Shown piece by piece: positions 1-10,160 of a stretch of DNA of 64,000 bases. The DNA comes from Oryzias latipes (lineage: Eukaryota; Chordata; Actinopteri; Beloniformes; Adrianichthyidae). Below the pieces are notes generated by a model. That model did not search any database, was not told the origin of the DNA, and worked only from the letters and a program-made list of their open reading frames with translations. The first letter of the stretch is position 1, and every line of letters starts with the position of its first letter. The stretch covers positions 28,334,094 to 28,398,093 of the forward strand of contig NC_019871.2 of assembly GCF_002234675.1 (NCBI RefSeq), in the 5' to 3' direction. A program made the translations under genes and the position numbers.

Positions 1-728
1 TTTGCTTCACATTTCTGTCAGATGTATGTGAAAAAAGAGGTCAAGATGGTACCATTTCTTTTCGGGTACATAGAAGAATATAGGACTGTAGAGTTCATTA
101 AAGATGGAGAGCAAACACAGGTAGCTGTTAAGAATCTCTATAGCTTTACATAATTTCTTATGCACTTGTGCCACCAAAGACATACTATGGTATGAAGAAC
201 AGTCGGCAGCTTTTTGGGGGGGGGGGGGGGGGGGGGGGGGGGTTTGCAAAGTGTAAAATTAGGGGTAGATATGTAGGTTTAGTTTTTTTTCCTTCAGTTT
301 TTACAGCCACTGTAGATGCCATCTATTTTCTAAACCATATAATTTGCCACTCTGTGCAACACACTGTAATTTTACACAAAAATGCATTTTGCAATCATCA
401 GCAGACGCCACCGTGATCAAAAGTGTGAAAGACTTAATGTGATGTTTAGAGTATTTCTTTTAAAAATCGTTGTTTTCTGTTGTTTTTTTTTTAGTTGTTG
501 TTTGGTTTTTAGATTTCATCTGATCTCTGGCCACACAGATGATACACGACTACACCCTCTAGCACGGTTTTAAAGTGAAACAGCAAATTCCTGCTTTGCT
601 GCTGAAACTCTTGAATAAAACTCATGCAGTTAAAAAAGAATCCTGAAAACCTTGAATACAACCTGATGGGGGAAAAAACTACATTCCTGTTCTTTAGAAG
701 TGGAAAACATGGTTGAAATATCATTGTA
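1..728. other. Intergenic, no gene recognised
   Basis: No coding exon is supported here. The one clear feature is a run of 27 G at 216-242. Small open frames across the G run encode glycine or proline runs and are not credible. Confidence 0.6.
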
Positions 729-935
729 TCCCTTGTTCTATCTTAGATGACCCCACCCTTACATTGACGTGTTCTTCCTACCATGACAAAGGTGGATAAA
801 GGTGGAAAGATTTCATGCAATCCATGGACACCAGTGAAGATCACAAATCATTGAAGAAAAAAGGTTCAGAGCACTGTCTAGTGGGTCTAGATGACCCCAC
901 TCCCAATGCTAAAGTGCCTAGGATAGCACAAGGGA
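729..935. mobile_element. MITE, piggyBac-like (copy 1)
   Basis: About 207 bp with terminal inverted repeats: the left end reads TCCCTTGTTCTATCTTAG and the right end is its near complement (GGATAGCACAAGGGA). The interior matches, in opposite orientation, the copy at 25363-25573. No coding potential is seen. The TTAA duplication visible at the second copy is not evident here, so the family assignment rests on that copy. Confidence 0.6.
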
Positions 936-1356
936 TACAGAAGAGGTTAACACTGTACAATAGAATACATGTTGATCATGGGTAAAGGGAAAAGTAGAGC
1001 TGCTTTTAGCAGAATGACCTAAAATGTTCCAAGATATTTATCTTTTTATCCTTCAGTCTGTTTTGCTAACAAGGCTGAGGATAGGTTTGTGCACACAAAC
1101 TCTTGCAGGTTTGAACCTGTCCACTTAGCTATTTCTTTCCCACCTTTCTGTACTAAATTCTATACTGTGCAACATGCCATGCAAACATCATAACTGATGC
1201 AGACAGAAATCCCAGACAAAAATGCATTTTTTACAGGGCTTCAAACCGCAAGAACCTCTTAAAATCAGGACGGCTGCAATCTGGTGTAAACTCCCTGAAT
1301 CTGTGATTCACGTGATCAGCCAGAAGCGCCATCCCATAAAGGCGAAGCCTTGTGAG

Positions 1357-4300
1357 ATGAACACTGGAAGCATGGGGCTGCTGTGGATACCTGTCTTGAG
1401 CTCTCTGGTGTTTGTGAAAATCTCCTGGACTCGACCAATTGATGGGAATCAACATCTCAAGCCTGAGGATGTGGAGCTGGCTGAGGTTTGTGCTAACTGC
1501 CAAATTAGAAGAGAATAATTTATAAAAACGTATTAATTTTATATTAAACTAAATAAATTTAAATTTTATTGATTTTTTAAAAATTATTAAATTTAGGAGA
1601 AAAAAATCTCGTAGATTTACAACTTTATTCACGTAATTTAACAGTTATGACTTTTTTTTTCGTAAATTTACAACTTAAAAGTCATAATTAAAAAGAAAAA
1701 GTTGTTGGTAAACTGGCCCTAAAACTCAGTCATAGTGACTTATTTAATTGTATTTTTATTTTATTCTATTGTATTAATTGTGTCCCTTTTTAAAATGTGT
1801 TGTTGTAATTTGGCAAAAATGAATCTTCTGTTTTGTTTTAAACCTTTGTGTTACTAAGCTTTAATCTATGATAGCAGACAAAATAAACACAATTTAGAGT
1901 TATGACGTACGATGTGTTTCAACAGATCTACCTCAAGACATTCTACGGTCTGAAGCAAACAGACAGAGGAGACCGATTTCCACAGAGGAGGACTAGGTCT
2001 GTATCAGCTATGGAGATGAAGATCAGAGAAATGCAAAACTTTTTTGGCCTCAGAGAAACTGGAGGTTTGGACTCTTCCACTCTGAGTGTCATGAAGCTGC
2101 CCAGATGTGGAGTTCCAGATGTGGAGAACTTCGGTTTTTACCCCTTCAAGCCTAAGTGGAAGAATCACAACGTCACATACAAGTGAGGTCACATCTGCCA
2201 ACGCTTTAATCTGACACGACAGAGAAGTGTTTGGTAATCCTGAATGCATCATCTGTGCGTTTGTCTTTTTCACCACAATGCAGGATTGCAAAATACACTC
2301 CGGACATGAGCAAAGAGGATGTGGAAAAAGCTTTTCACTCAGCTCTGAAAATGTGGAGGGAAGCAGCTCCGCTCAGGTTCACACAAGTCACCAGTGGGAG
2401 CGCTGATATTGTACTCACCTTTGCCCGAAAAAGTAAATTTAAGCACATTTCTATGGCGCACCTGTTGGGTTGGTGTATACAGTCATTTCTAGTGTTACAA
2501 AGCCTCTCTCTCGCTGCTGCAGCTCACGGAGATTTCTTCCCCTTTGATGGACCTGGCGGTGTGCTCGCTCACGCCTTTCAGCCGGGAGAAAGAATGGGGG
2601 GGGATGTGCACTTTGATGAAGATGAGACGTGGACGGCAGGAAACCAAGGTTAGTGTTTTTTTGTAGTCTGGAGAAAAACACAAACCAAACACAAACTTTA
2701 ACTCACAATACCTCAGCATTTCTTTTTACTTTTCTATGGTTACCCTGTAAAGACCCCCTCCAATGAAAAAGGTGTTTTGGTGGTTTTAACGTGTTCTTGC
2801 AGCTTTTTTTTTCAATGATGGGGAACATTTTTAAAGAAAATGAAACTTAAAAGTGTGTTTTATTTTTTAATATAGTATTTCTTCATTCAAATCATAGTCA
2901 ATAAAAAAATGCTGTTTGAAAAAGCTTAATACGTTGAACCTGCGATCGACAGGCCACCAGCTCCCTGCTCCACTCCATCCTGATGCATCTACTTGAAGAT
3001 GACTAGATTCATTAGCGTCTTTGTTTTCCTCTTCTGAGCTGGAAACTGGATCAGAACTGGATGGCTGGATGGCTCTGATGTTGCTCGTCCATTTTTGTTG
3101 CACTGCTAATATTAGTCAGCGATTGTGAGAGGCTGGAAGCTAGCGGGGGAGAGTGGAAGCAGGTGGATGATGGGAAATGAGCGCAGGCTTACTCCACACC
3201 AACAGTCAGGTGAATTTTTAATGAACTTATGAAACGACTCAGGTTTTTTAACTGGGGCTAAAAATCATACATAAAGGAGCACTGGGGACGCCTTAAAAAA
3301 TAAATCAGAAAATGATTGGAGTTGGACTTTAAAGAGGATGGGGAAACCTAGTTTGTGTTGAGCTGGTTAAAAAGCTAGCTTTTCAGCCATCTAGTCTGAT
3401 CATTAAAATGTATTTAAAGGACCAAACACAAAGAAAAAATAAACCAGACAGTTGTTGGAAATATCCGATGAGACCTCTCTTGAATGCTGGATTTATTGGT
3501 CGTCTGTAAATAAAAGATAAAGCTCCAGTTTGAGGATTGTTAAATCTATATGCCGTGGTGCAGTGGTAGGGCGGTCGACCTCTGATCGAAAGACTGTAGG
3601 TTCAAAGTGTCCTTGGCCAAGACACTGAACCCCACCTTGCCTCTGGTGGAAGATTGACACCAGTGGTTAGCAGAGAAGTAGCCATGAATGGGAGAATGGA
3701 TTAATGGATGAATGGGTGAACGGGTGAATGGATGAACGGGTGAATGGATGAACGGGTGAATGGATGAATGGATGAATGGATGAACGGATGAATGGATGAA
3801 CAGGTGAATGGATGAACGGGTGAACGGGTGAACGGGCGAATAGATTAATGGATGAATGTCTGAATGGATGAACGGGTGAATGGATGAACGGGTGAATGGA
3901 TGAATGGATGAACGGATGAATGGATGAACGGGTGAATGGATGAACGGATGAATGGGTGAATGGATGAATGGATTTATGGATGAATGTCTGAATGGATGAA
4001 CGGGTGAATGGATTTATGGATGAACGGGTGAATGGATGAACGGGTGAATGGATGAATGTAAAGCACGTTGGGCCTTCGAGGAAGGTAGAAGCGCTATACA
4101 AGTATACGCTATTTACCATATACAGATAAAAAGGCTTTAAAAACCACAGTGCAAACATTTTTATTCCCGAGGTGAAGCTAGGCTGTTTTTCTTTAAAGTT
4201 TATAAAGGCTGACTTGCTTCAAGTGGTTACCTGGTGAAGTGATCCGCCTCTAGTTACCTTTGATTTCAAAGCTGCTTCAAACTGGAGGTCAGAATGTCTT

Positions 4301-5936
4301 GGCTCCGTGGTTTTCAGTGTACCATAATACAACCTTGTACCTTTAGCTACTGTTGCCATGAGCTCTACATGAAGTTTCCATATTAACGAAACTGTTTTAT
4401 CCAGGTCCTTTATGATTTGATGTCATATGACTGTCTTTCAGGTTACAACCTGTTTGCTGTTGCAGCTCATGAGATCGGTCACTCGCTGGGCTTGTCTCAC
4501 TCAAAAGACCGCAGCGCCATCATGTATCCAAACTACCGGTATCACAGCAGCACCCAGCACGCTCTGTCCAAAGATGACATGCTTGGGATTCAAATGCTCT
4601 ATGGTAACCGTGAACTCCCCACTCCAAAAAGCAAAAGGGAAAAACTCTTTCCTTATTAAAAACGTTTAAATAAATATTATTTCTGTTTTTCAGGAAAACC
4701 CAACCAAAAAGTGGAAATTCAGTCAACTGCACCGCAAAATTGTGATCCTGACTTTTCTTTTGATGCAGCTGCCATTATTGACGATTCTATAGTTCTGTTA
4801 AAAAACAGGTATTCTGCAGTCCTTCAGAACGCCAACCGAGATGATTTTCCATTGGTAGCTTCTGTCTTTTCTTTTGAAGGCACATGTGGATGAGAACAAT
4901 AAACGGCTCTTACTGGAATCAGCTGACCGAAGGCCTCATCAAGACGTATTTACCTGGAATAAATGATCGTATCGATGCAGCTTATGACATTCCTTCCAAA
5001 GGAGAGGCGTACATATTCACCGGTAGAGTGTGCAAAGTGTCACTCGGGCCTTATTGGTTTGAGACTTCTGCATTGGCCTTGTGTGAGAAAATGCATTTCT
5101 TTTTAGGCCAAAAGTACTGGGTGGTTGAAAAACTAAAGTCAAGAAGCCGCGTTGGCTCTATCCAGGATTACGGCTTCCCCTCAAGAGTCACGCACATTGA
5201 CGCCGCCGTGCACATCAGCGAACAAGGAAAAACTGTGTTCTTTACTGGACCGTTTTATTACAGGTAACAACAGAAGCAGTACAATATTTTAAATTCAATG
5301 TTTACTGTAAAATAAAGCAAAAATATCAAGTAGCTGAGCTGCCATTGCCACAAATTTTATAATAACAGTAACATCTAGAAAACGAGATGTTTCATCCCAA
5401 AGGGCCAATCCACCTTTATACACCGTCAATAAAAGAAATGATTAATTTGCTTACTTTTTGTAAAATGATTTTTTTAAATCCATTGAGACAGTTTGATTCT
5501 TTTTTAATAGTTGCTTAGCTGCAAAGAACTTTGCCATATAAGTGTATTAAAAAGAGAAGGAAACTAGGTACAAAAAGTAATTACTGGTGTGGCTGCACTT
5601 TTTCACAATACCGACATTTTCTGACCTTTAATCCAAAACCAGATTTGATGAGGTCAAGAGGCAGTTGGAATATAGCTACCCCAGACTCATCCAGAGAAAC
5701 TCGCGCGGACTTCCAAGACGAGTGGATGCGGCTTTCAGGATACACGGTAAAAATTAAAGAAAGGGCGTTTGTGTGGAGTCAACCTGAACAGGAAAACCAA
5801 TGTTGACATCTGCTTTCTGATTTCAGGTAGCATCTTTCTCCTGAGTGGGCCAAAATCCTACCAGTATGACTTGAAACAGAAACGGGTGGTGAAGATTATT
5901 CCTGGAAACTCCTGGCTGGGATGCAGACTTAAATAG
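1357..5936 (+). CDS. mmp20: Matrix metalloproteinase, enamelysin (MMP20)-like
   Basis: Exons read by eye: 1357-1485, 1926-2182, 2284-2432, 2523-2648, 4442-4603, 4694-4808, 4880-5022, 5107-5263, 5643-5746, 5827-5936. All introns are GT-AG and the frame closes at 483 aa. In order the protein has a signal peptide (an in-frame second Met at 1372 may be the true start), a propeptide with cysteine switch PRCGVPD (Cys104), a catalytic domain with [11 protein letters not shown] (zinc ligands His230, His234, His240; catalytic Glu231) and Met-turn IMYP, then a four-blade hemopexin domain closed by Cys291 and Cys480. The family consists of secreted zinc endopeptidases; MMP20 cleaves enamel matrix proteins. 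The 483-aa length equals my recollection of human MMP20, and the last blade (SGPKSYQYD, then SWLGC) resembles MMP20 more than MMP13. An MMP13-like paralogue is the main alternative. A basic RRTR (residues 64-67) lies in the propeptide. Intron 4 carries a MITE and a SINE with a minisatellite. Confidence 0.85.
2748..3332. mobile_element. Probable MITE in mmp20 intron 4
   Basis: The left end reads TAAAGACCCCCTCCAATGAA. The complement of the right end reads TTAAAGTCCAACTCCAATCA, giving imperfect terminal inverted repeats about 585 bp apart. A similar end-like stretch (CTTACTCCAATGAAAATGGTG) occurs at about 24698 in tbrg1. No coding capacity; superfamily not assigned. Confidence 0.45.
3551..4125 (+). 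mobile_element. tRNA-derived SINE with internal minisatellite
   Basis: The head (3551-3660) has a tRNA-like region with a B-box-like GGTTCAAAG, followed by CTTGGCCAAGACACTGAAC. The tail (about 4060-4125) reads AAGCACGTTGGGCCTTCGAG through GCTATACAAGTATACGC. The same head and tail occur as a split copy at 25621-27185. The middle has been expanded into a tandem array. It lies in mmp20 intron 4. Confidence 0.7.
3686..4058 (+). repeat. Minisatellite, 8/16-bp GGATGAAC-GGGTGAAT unit
   Basis: About 370 bp of degenerate octamers (GGATGAAY, GGGTGAAY) often alternating as a 16-bp unit, with higher-order blocks and occasional GATTTATG and GTCTGAAT variants. It sits inside the SINE. Because the unit has few stops on the minus strand it creates a 163-aa open frame of His-Pro-Phe repeats that is not a gene. 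Confidence 0.85.
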
Positions 5937-6528
5937 TTGTATTAACAGTGAACTTTTTGAGTATATTTTGAAGCTGCTAATTAAGCTGAGCATGAATATT
6001 GTCTTTGAATGAATACATAGCTAAACATTTCTTTTCAAAATGTTTTTGTCATTTCTGTGTCAATATTATGTTGTTTTTTCTTCAAAACATGTTTTCTTAA
6101 ACATTGTGTCTTAAAACAGGCCTTTCCAATAAATAAAAAAAACTGCCTTTTTCAAAGAGTGAAGTTCAAAAGCTGCACAAAGAGCAAGAAAAGGATGTGG
6201 GGAAAAGTTTTTCTTTTTTCTTTTTCTTTTCCCATGACTCTGTAGAACTGTGAAGATGATTTAAAATACATTTGTATTTTTTTATACACGTTGCACTGCA
6301 TCTCCAGGAAACCATAAGCACCAACGGATGAAATCCATGTGTTACTGCTTATTCACAATGTTACTGCTATATTATGTGTTTATCAACGTGTGATTTTGGT
6401 CGTCCATGTCGTTTTCCTTCTGTATGCCTGGGAAACTGGAGAAAATTGAGACCCAGTCTCTGCTTGATGGCATTCTAGTTATTTTTATCAACTAAATCTT
6501 GTTTGTAAATTTTCACACTCTTGAATAA
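5937..6528 (+). other. mmp20 3' UTR and intergenic
   Basis: A polyadenylation signal AATAAA lies at about 6129 (CCAATAAATAAAA). The rest is AT-rich with no recognised gene. The Gypsy-A 5' LTR begins at 6529. Confidence 0.55.
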
Positions 6529-7073
6529 TGTCATGGTGCCTCTGTCAGCTTTCCTCCCCCTCCCCTCTCTGCTTGGCTCCTGATGATTCCCAGCTGTGTC
6601 CACTCACCTCATCATGACCAGACCTACGTAAGGAGATCCAGAACCAGTATTCATCGCCAGTGTGTTGCCCCTGATGGTGCATAACCTGATCCTTCGTCTA
6701 GTTTAGTCCAAGTGTTCATGTTCACGTCTAACTTTTGTATTGCCCCGCCTTCAGGGCATTTTGACCACCAGTGGACAGCTGAGTCACCGGATTACCTGAG
6801 CCACAGAACCTCTTGGAACACCAAGAACCTCCAGCCTCGCCTCGAGCCATCGCTGACCTCCAGCCTCGCCACGAGCCAACTCCGACCACCAGCCTAGCCT
6901 CAAGCCATAAATACCTCAAGCTACTTCCAGCTACTTCACCCGCTGCTCTCCAGCCTCCAGCCACATCAAGAACTCAAGCAACTCAGAATATCATTAAAAC
7001 TTGACTTACCAACTTCATCACCTTGTGTTTTCCTCACGGGTTCCAGCGCAGGGCCTGCCTCGCCTAGCTTGCA
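6529..7073 (+). repeat. Gypsy-A 5' LTR
   Basis: Starts TGTCATGGTGCC and ends near CTAGCTTGCA. Sequence from about 6571 matches 13826-14151 and the last about 75 bp match 15971-16047, which are the two pieces of the 3' LTR. A related solo LTR of almost the same length (546 bp) lies inverted at 58641-59186 and supports both borders. The gag ATG follows directly at 7074, so no conventional tRNA primer site is obvious; self-priming is known in the related Tf1/sushi group (inference). Confidence 0.75.
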
Positions 7074-7812
7074 ATGACTAAACGAATTTGCAAAACTCCA
7101 GACCCAGCTGACCCGGAAGGACTTCGGCTCGCAGTTAACCAGCAGGGTATCATGCTCGAACGCCAAGCAGATGCCTTAACTCGAATGGCCGCCGCTAATC
7201 ATTAACTCCCTTCGCAATAAAGCGCTACAATGGGCTCAAGCATACATTTCGGCCAACCCCATTTCTATACTGTCCTATGATCGCTTCATCAGTGAGTTCC
7301 GGTTAATTTTTGATCAGCCCCGCAAACAGGAAGAAGACACCCGAAAACTGCTAAGCCTTAAGCAATGCAATCGTTCGATAAGCGATCATGTGATTGACTT
7401 CCGCATCCTAGCGGTAGAAGCCGGCTGGCCCGATCAAGCTTTGAAAGGTGTCTTTTATAAATCTTTAAATGAACCTATTAAAGATCGCCTTTGGACCCAA
7501 CCAGAAGCCACCACATATGAAGAACTTGTAACCGCTGCCCTCCGTTCTGATATCCGGCTTCGGGAGCGGCTCAATGAGTGCAAACAATCTAACAATACCA
7601 CAGCCACCTCCGCTACTCTTAACTCACCTCCTCGCTCTCAGATCATTCATCCTCCCAAGTCATTAGAGGAACCTATGCAAACAGGACACTCCAAACTATC
7701 CGCTGAAGAACGACAAAAGCGTCGCGAAGAAGGCTTGTGCTTCTATTGTGGCAAACATGGACATTTAGTAAATCAGTGCCCAATTCATTTAAACTCCCGA
7801 ATCCCCCGTTAG
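7074..7812 (+). pseudogene. Gypsy-A gag, broken
   Basis: The start region (MTKRICKTPDPADPEG) ends at a stop after about 43 codons. After a deletion and frame change, capsid-like sequence resumes (SLRNKALQWAQAYISANP) and runs through the open frame 7390-7812 to a CCHC zinc knuckle (CFYCGKHGHLVNQCP). This is the structural polyprotein of a chromodomain Gypsy retrotransposon; the protease remnant follows directly. Internal loss and frameshifts show it is dead. Confidence 0.8.
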
Positions 7813-7822
7813 GAGGCAGGCT

Positions 7823-8090
7823 ATGGGCGGGTGTTTCTGTGCGTCACACAGACTCTGTTTTTTTTTCTTACCTGTCAAGATCTGTTTTAATTCAGAAGTT
7901 CATAGTTTGCAGACCTTCATAGACTCCGGTGCAGAACAAAGCCTGATAGATTTCGATCTCGTCTCCAAACTCTCTCTACCGACAGAACAGTTAGATACTC
8001 CCATCGAAGCCTCTGGTCTAGGGGATCAACATCTTTCCCGCTTAACCCACCATACCAAATCTTTAACTATACTTTTTTTTTTCCTTAGAC
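7823..8090 (+). pseudogene. Gypsy-A protease fragment
   Basis: The frame contains the aspartic protease motif FIDSGAEQSLID, with Asp-Ser-Gly as the active-site triplet, followed by typical Gypsy protease sequence up to SLTIL. It then stops matching. The reverse transcriptase and RNase H that should follow are absent; a hAT fragment occupies the gap before the integrase. Confidence 0.75.
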
Positions 8091-9088
8091 CAGTCCTTCT
8101 AGGGCGCGATGCGATGCCAGAGGCGCGCAGTAGTAGCGGTGCATGGAGAAAAAAATCTATTATTTCACAGAGTTTGTACCAGCCGGAAACCTGTGAATTG
8201 CCGTGCCTAAAACTGCGCGCTCCCGTCTCTGAGAAAGAGTGCGCAGTTGCGGGGACGGGATGTGTGAGGAAGAAAGGCGGGGGGGGGGGGGGGGTTGTGG
8301 GCACAGTCAGCAAGGTGAATCGCGCAGGGATTGTAAAAACGTAAAACCTGCTGCCCGTCACTCACTGCAGCATGTCAGTGTGTGTTTGGCTCCGTATCTG
8401 CATGTGAGCAGTCTTTCTCACAACAGAACATTCGGACCAACCTAAGATCACGTTTAATATCTCAACGCCTGCATGAAGCAGAAACTCACCACGTATCAAC
8501 CAGACTAGACAATCAGCAAAACTACTACGAGAAATACTCATCATTTATTAGCAACAGCATAACAATGTTATTAAAAATAATCCACAGATTTATTGTACTT
8601 TAAAAGTGTTTAAATTACATCAAATGCACATATTTATTTGTATATTTAGTTTTAAACATCGTTGCTTACTGACTTGGACTGGGTGGGTGTTGGGCCACGT
8701 TAAAAAGTTCTGGAGTTCATTGAACGCATCAAGCAGAGATCTGATTGGCCCTCAGTTCTGTCGCTCAGCCTGTTGTTAGGTAGTTTGGACCAATGGGGTT
8801 CAGCTATGGGCCGAATAAGGGAAATGGGAGGGTTGGAGCGGGAGCAGGGGAATATAAACTAGGGAGAAGAGCTCTTGTCTCGGCGGGAGAGATTCAGGAG
8901 TTGCTGAATTAATTGTACGGCGTTTGTTGCGGTCTGCAGTAACCAGAATAAAGAACCTTAAAAGAGGTTAAGTCTCCATGCATCAGTGTGGGAAAGGGAC
9001 ACTACATTATTGTATGGCTCTTTCGAAATTACATTTCAAAATATGTGGCGTTTATGGCTCTCTTGGCCAAAAAGGTTCCCGACCCCTG
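8090..9088 (+). mobile_element. hAT transposon 3' part inside Gypsy-A
   Basis: The right end, 9063-9088, reads complementary to CAGGGGTCGGGAACCTTTTT, a common hAT (Charlie/ZBED-type) terminus. Around 8376-8450 a broken frame resembles a hAT C-terminal dimerisation domain (FGSVSACEQSFSQ). No left terminus was found; the left border near 8090 is approximate. It lies between Gypsy-A protease and integrase, so insertion and deletion of the polymerase region are associated. A solo LTR sits inside it. Confidence 0.65.
8639..9006 (+). repeat. Solo LTR inside the hAT fragment
   Basis: A 368-bp unit beginning TGTATATT and ending ACTACA, flanked by the direct repeat TTATT (8634-8638 and 9007-9011). 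Internally it has a CCAAT box (ACCAATGGG, about 8790), a TATA-like AATATAAACT (about 8850) and a poly(A) signal AATAAAG (about 8948), the order expected of an LTR on the plus strand. Removing it and one TTATT restores a continuous hAT end. A stretch near 8703-8780 resembles 48825-48895 in the foldback core. Confidence 0.75.
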
Positions 9089-9401
9089 TCCTAGAGGAAC
9101 TCTGTTTGTCCTATCTTCCCTCAGATCCGAGGTCATTTCTTGGGGACATGCCTCTAAGGTGTCCTGTCACGGCGGGGTTCATCGGACTATCAACCTCATC
9201 CGTAAGAGGTTTTACTGGCACTCTCTGGAGAAAGACGTGAGTACATTGGGGCCTATACCAGCTGCGCCCGCTCAAAGACTTTGAACTCTGCTCCAGCTGG
9301 ACTACTCCAACCACTACCCACTCCTAGCCGCCCCTAGTCTCACTTCACTGTTGATTTTGTCACTGGTCTGCCACCCTCTCATAGTAAAACTGTCATTTTC
9401 C
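9089..9401 (+). pseudogene. Gypsy-A integrase, 5' portion
   Basis: Sequence encodes RGTLFVLSSLRSEV and then the zinc-binding region (CHGGVHRTINLIRKRFYW). A damaged stretch leads to VDFVTGLPPSHSKTVIF, which holds the first catalytic Asp of the DDE triad. The frame is interrupted at 9401 by the L1-like element and resumes at 12396 without loss of residues. Confidence 0.8.
9386..9401 (+). repeat. Target site duplication of the L1-like insertion (left)
   Basis: AAAACTGTCATTTTCC, repeated exactly at 12380-12395. Removing the insertion plus one copy restores the integrase frame Lys-Thr-Val-Ile-Phe-Pro-Val-Ile-Asp. Confidence 0.95.
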
Positions 9402-9479
9402 GACTTCCGGAATGCCGGCATAGAGGAGACACGCTCAGTCTGAAGCTCCTGCACTCGGTTCACTAAAAACTCCACAAAC

Positions 9480-10160
9480 TTGAAAAAAAACAACACAAAA
9501 GAAGATATGAGTGGAGGAAACACGCTGCGGAAAAGCCAAAGAAAAAAAAAAGAAGTGAACGAGCTGACCGAACCAGAAAATATTGAGCACGAAGAAGCGG
9601 TCAGCGAAGCTAACTCGGACAACGAAAACCAGCGAAGCCACAGCGACACAAAGCTAATGCTAGACGGGCTAGCAAAAATTAGCGCTCAGATCCATGACTT
9701 GGACACAGAGCTGCGAGGGACAAAGAACGAACTGAAACAGGAAATATCTTCCCTCAGGCAAGATATGGACCGACAGTTCAAGGAGCACCACAACACGCTG
9801 GAAAGTCAAAAAGCAGACCTAGCTGAAGCCCAGACATGCATCGCAACTTTGGAGGAGAGCAACATGGAGGCGAACGGTGAGCTAAAAACAATGCAAAAAC
9901 AGATGCAACTTCTGCGGGACAAAGTTACGGAATCTGAAGCCAGAGCCCGGAGAAATAACATCAGAATCTTCGGGCTACCAGAAGAAGTTGAAGGGGGCTC
10001 AGTTATAACTTATCTAAACGATTTGTTTAAAAAAGAGCTTCTCATACCGGCGGACTTTGATCTTCAGATGCAGCACGCACACAGAACCCCCCCGATGAAA
10101 CCCAAAGCAGGCCAGCGCCCGAGGCATGTAGTGGTCAATTTCTTAATCTATAATCTGTAA
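9480..10160 (+). CDS. L1-like ORF1 protein (RNA-binding chaperone)
   Basis: Open frame of 226 aa from its first Met; a second Met at 9507 is also possible. The N-terminus is highly charged with a run of lysines. A long heptad-like coiled coil spans about residues 55-155 and an RRM-type region follows (RARRNNIRIFGLPEEVEGG, about residues 155-173). This layout matches L1 ORF1p, which trimerises and coats the LINE RNA. The last few residues come from across the deletion junction with ORF2, so the natural C-terminal domain is truncated. Confidence 0.85.
   Translation: MKKNNTKEDMSGGNTLRKSQRKKKEVNELTEPENIEHEEAVSEANSDNENQRSHSDTKLMLDGLAKISAQIHDLDTELRGTKNELKQEISSLRQDMDRQFKEHHNTLESQKADLAEAQTCIATLEESNMEANGELKTMQKQMQLLRDKVTESEARARRNNIRIFGLPEEVEGGSVITYLNDLFKKELLIPADFDLQMQHAHRTPPMKPKAGQRPRHVVVNFLIYNL

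Noticed and set aside
3667-4158. 163-aa minus-strand frame of His-Pro-Phe-Thr-Arg-Ser-Ser repeats
   Set aside because: It is only the minisatellite read in a stop-free frame, inside an mmp20 intron.
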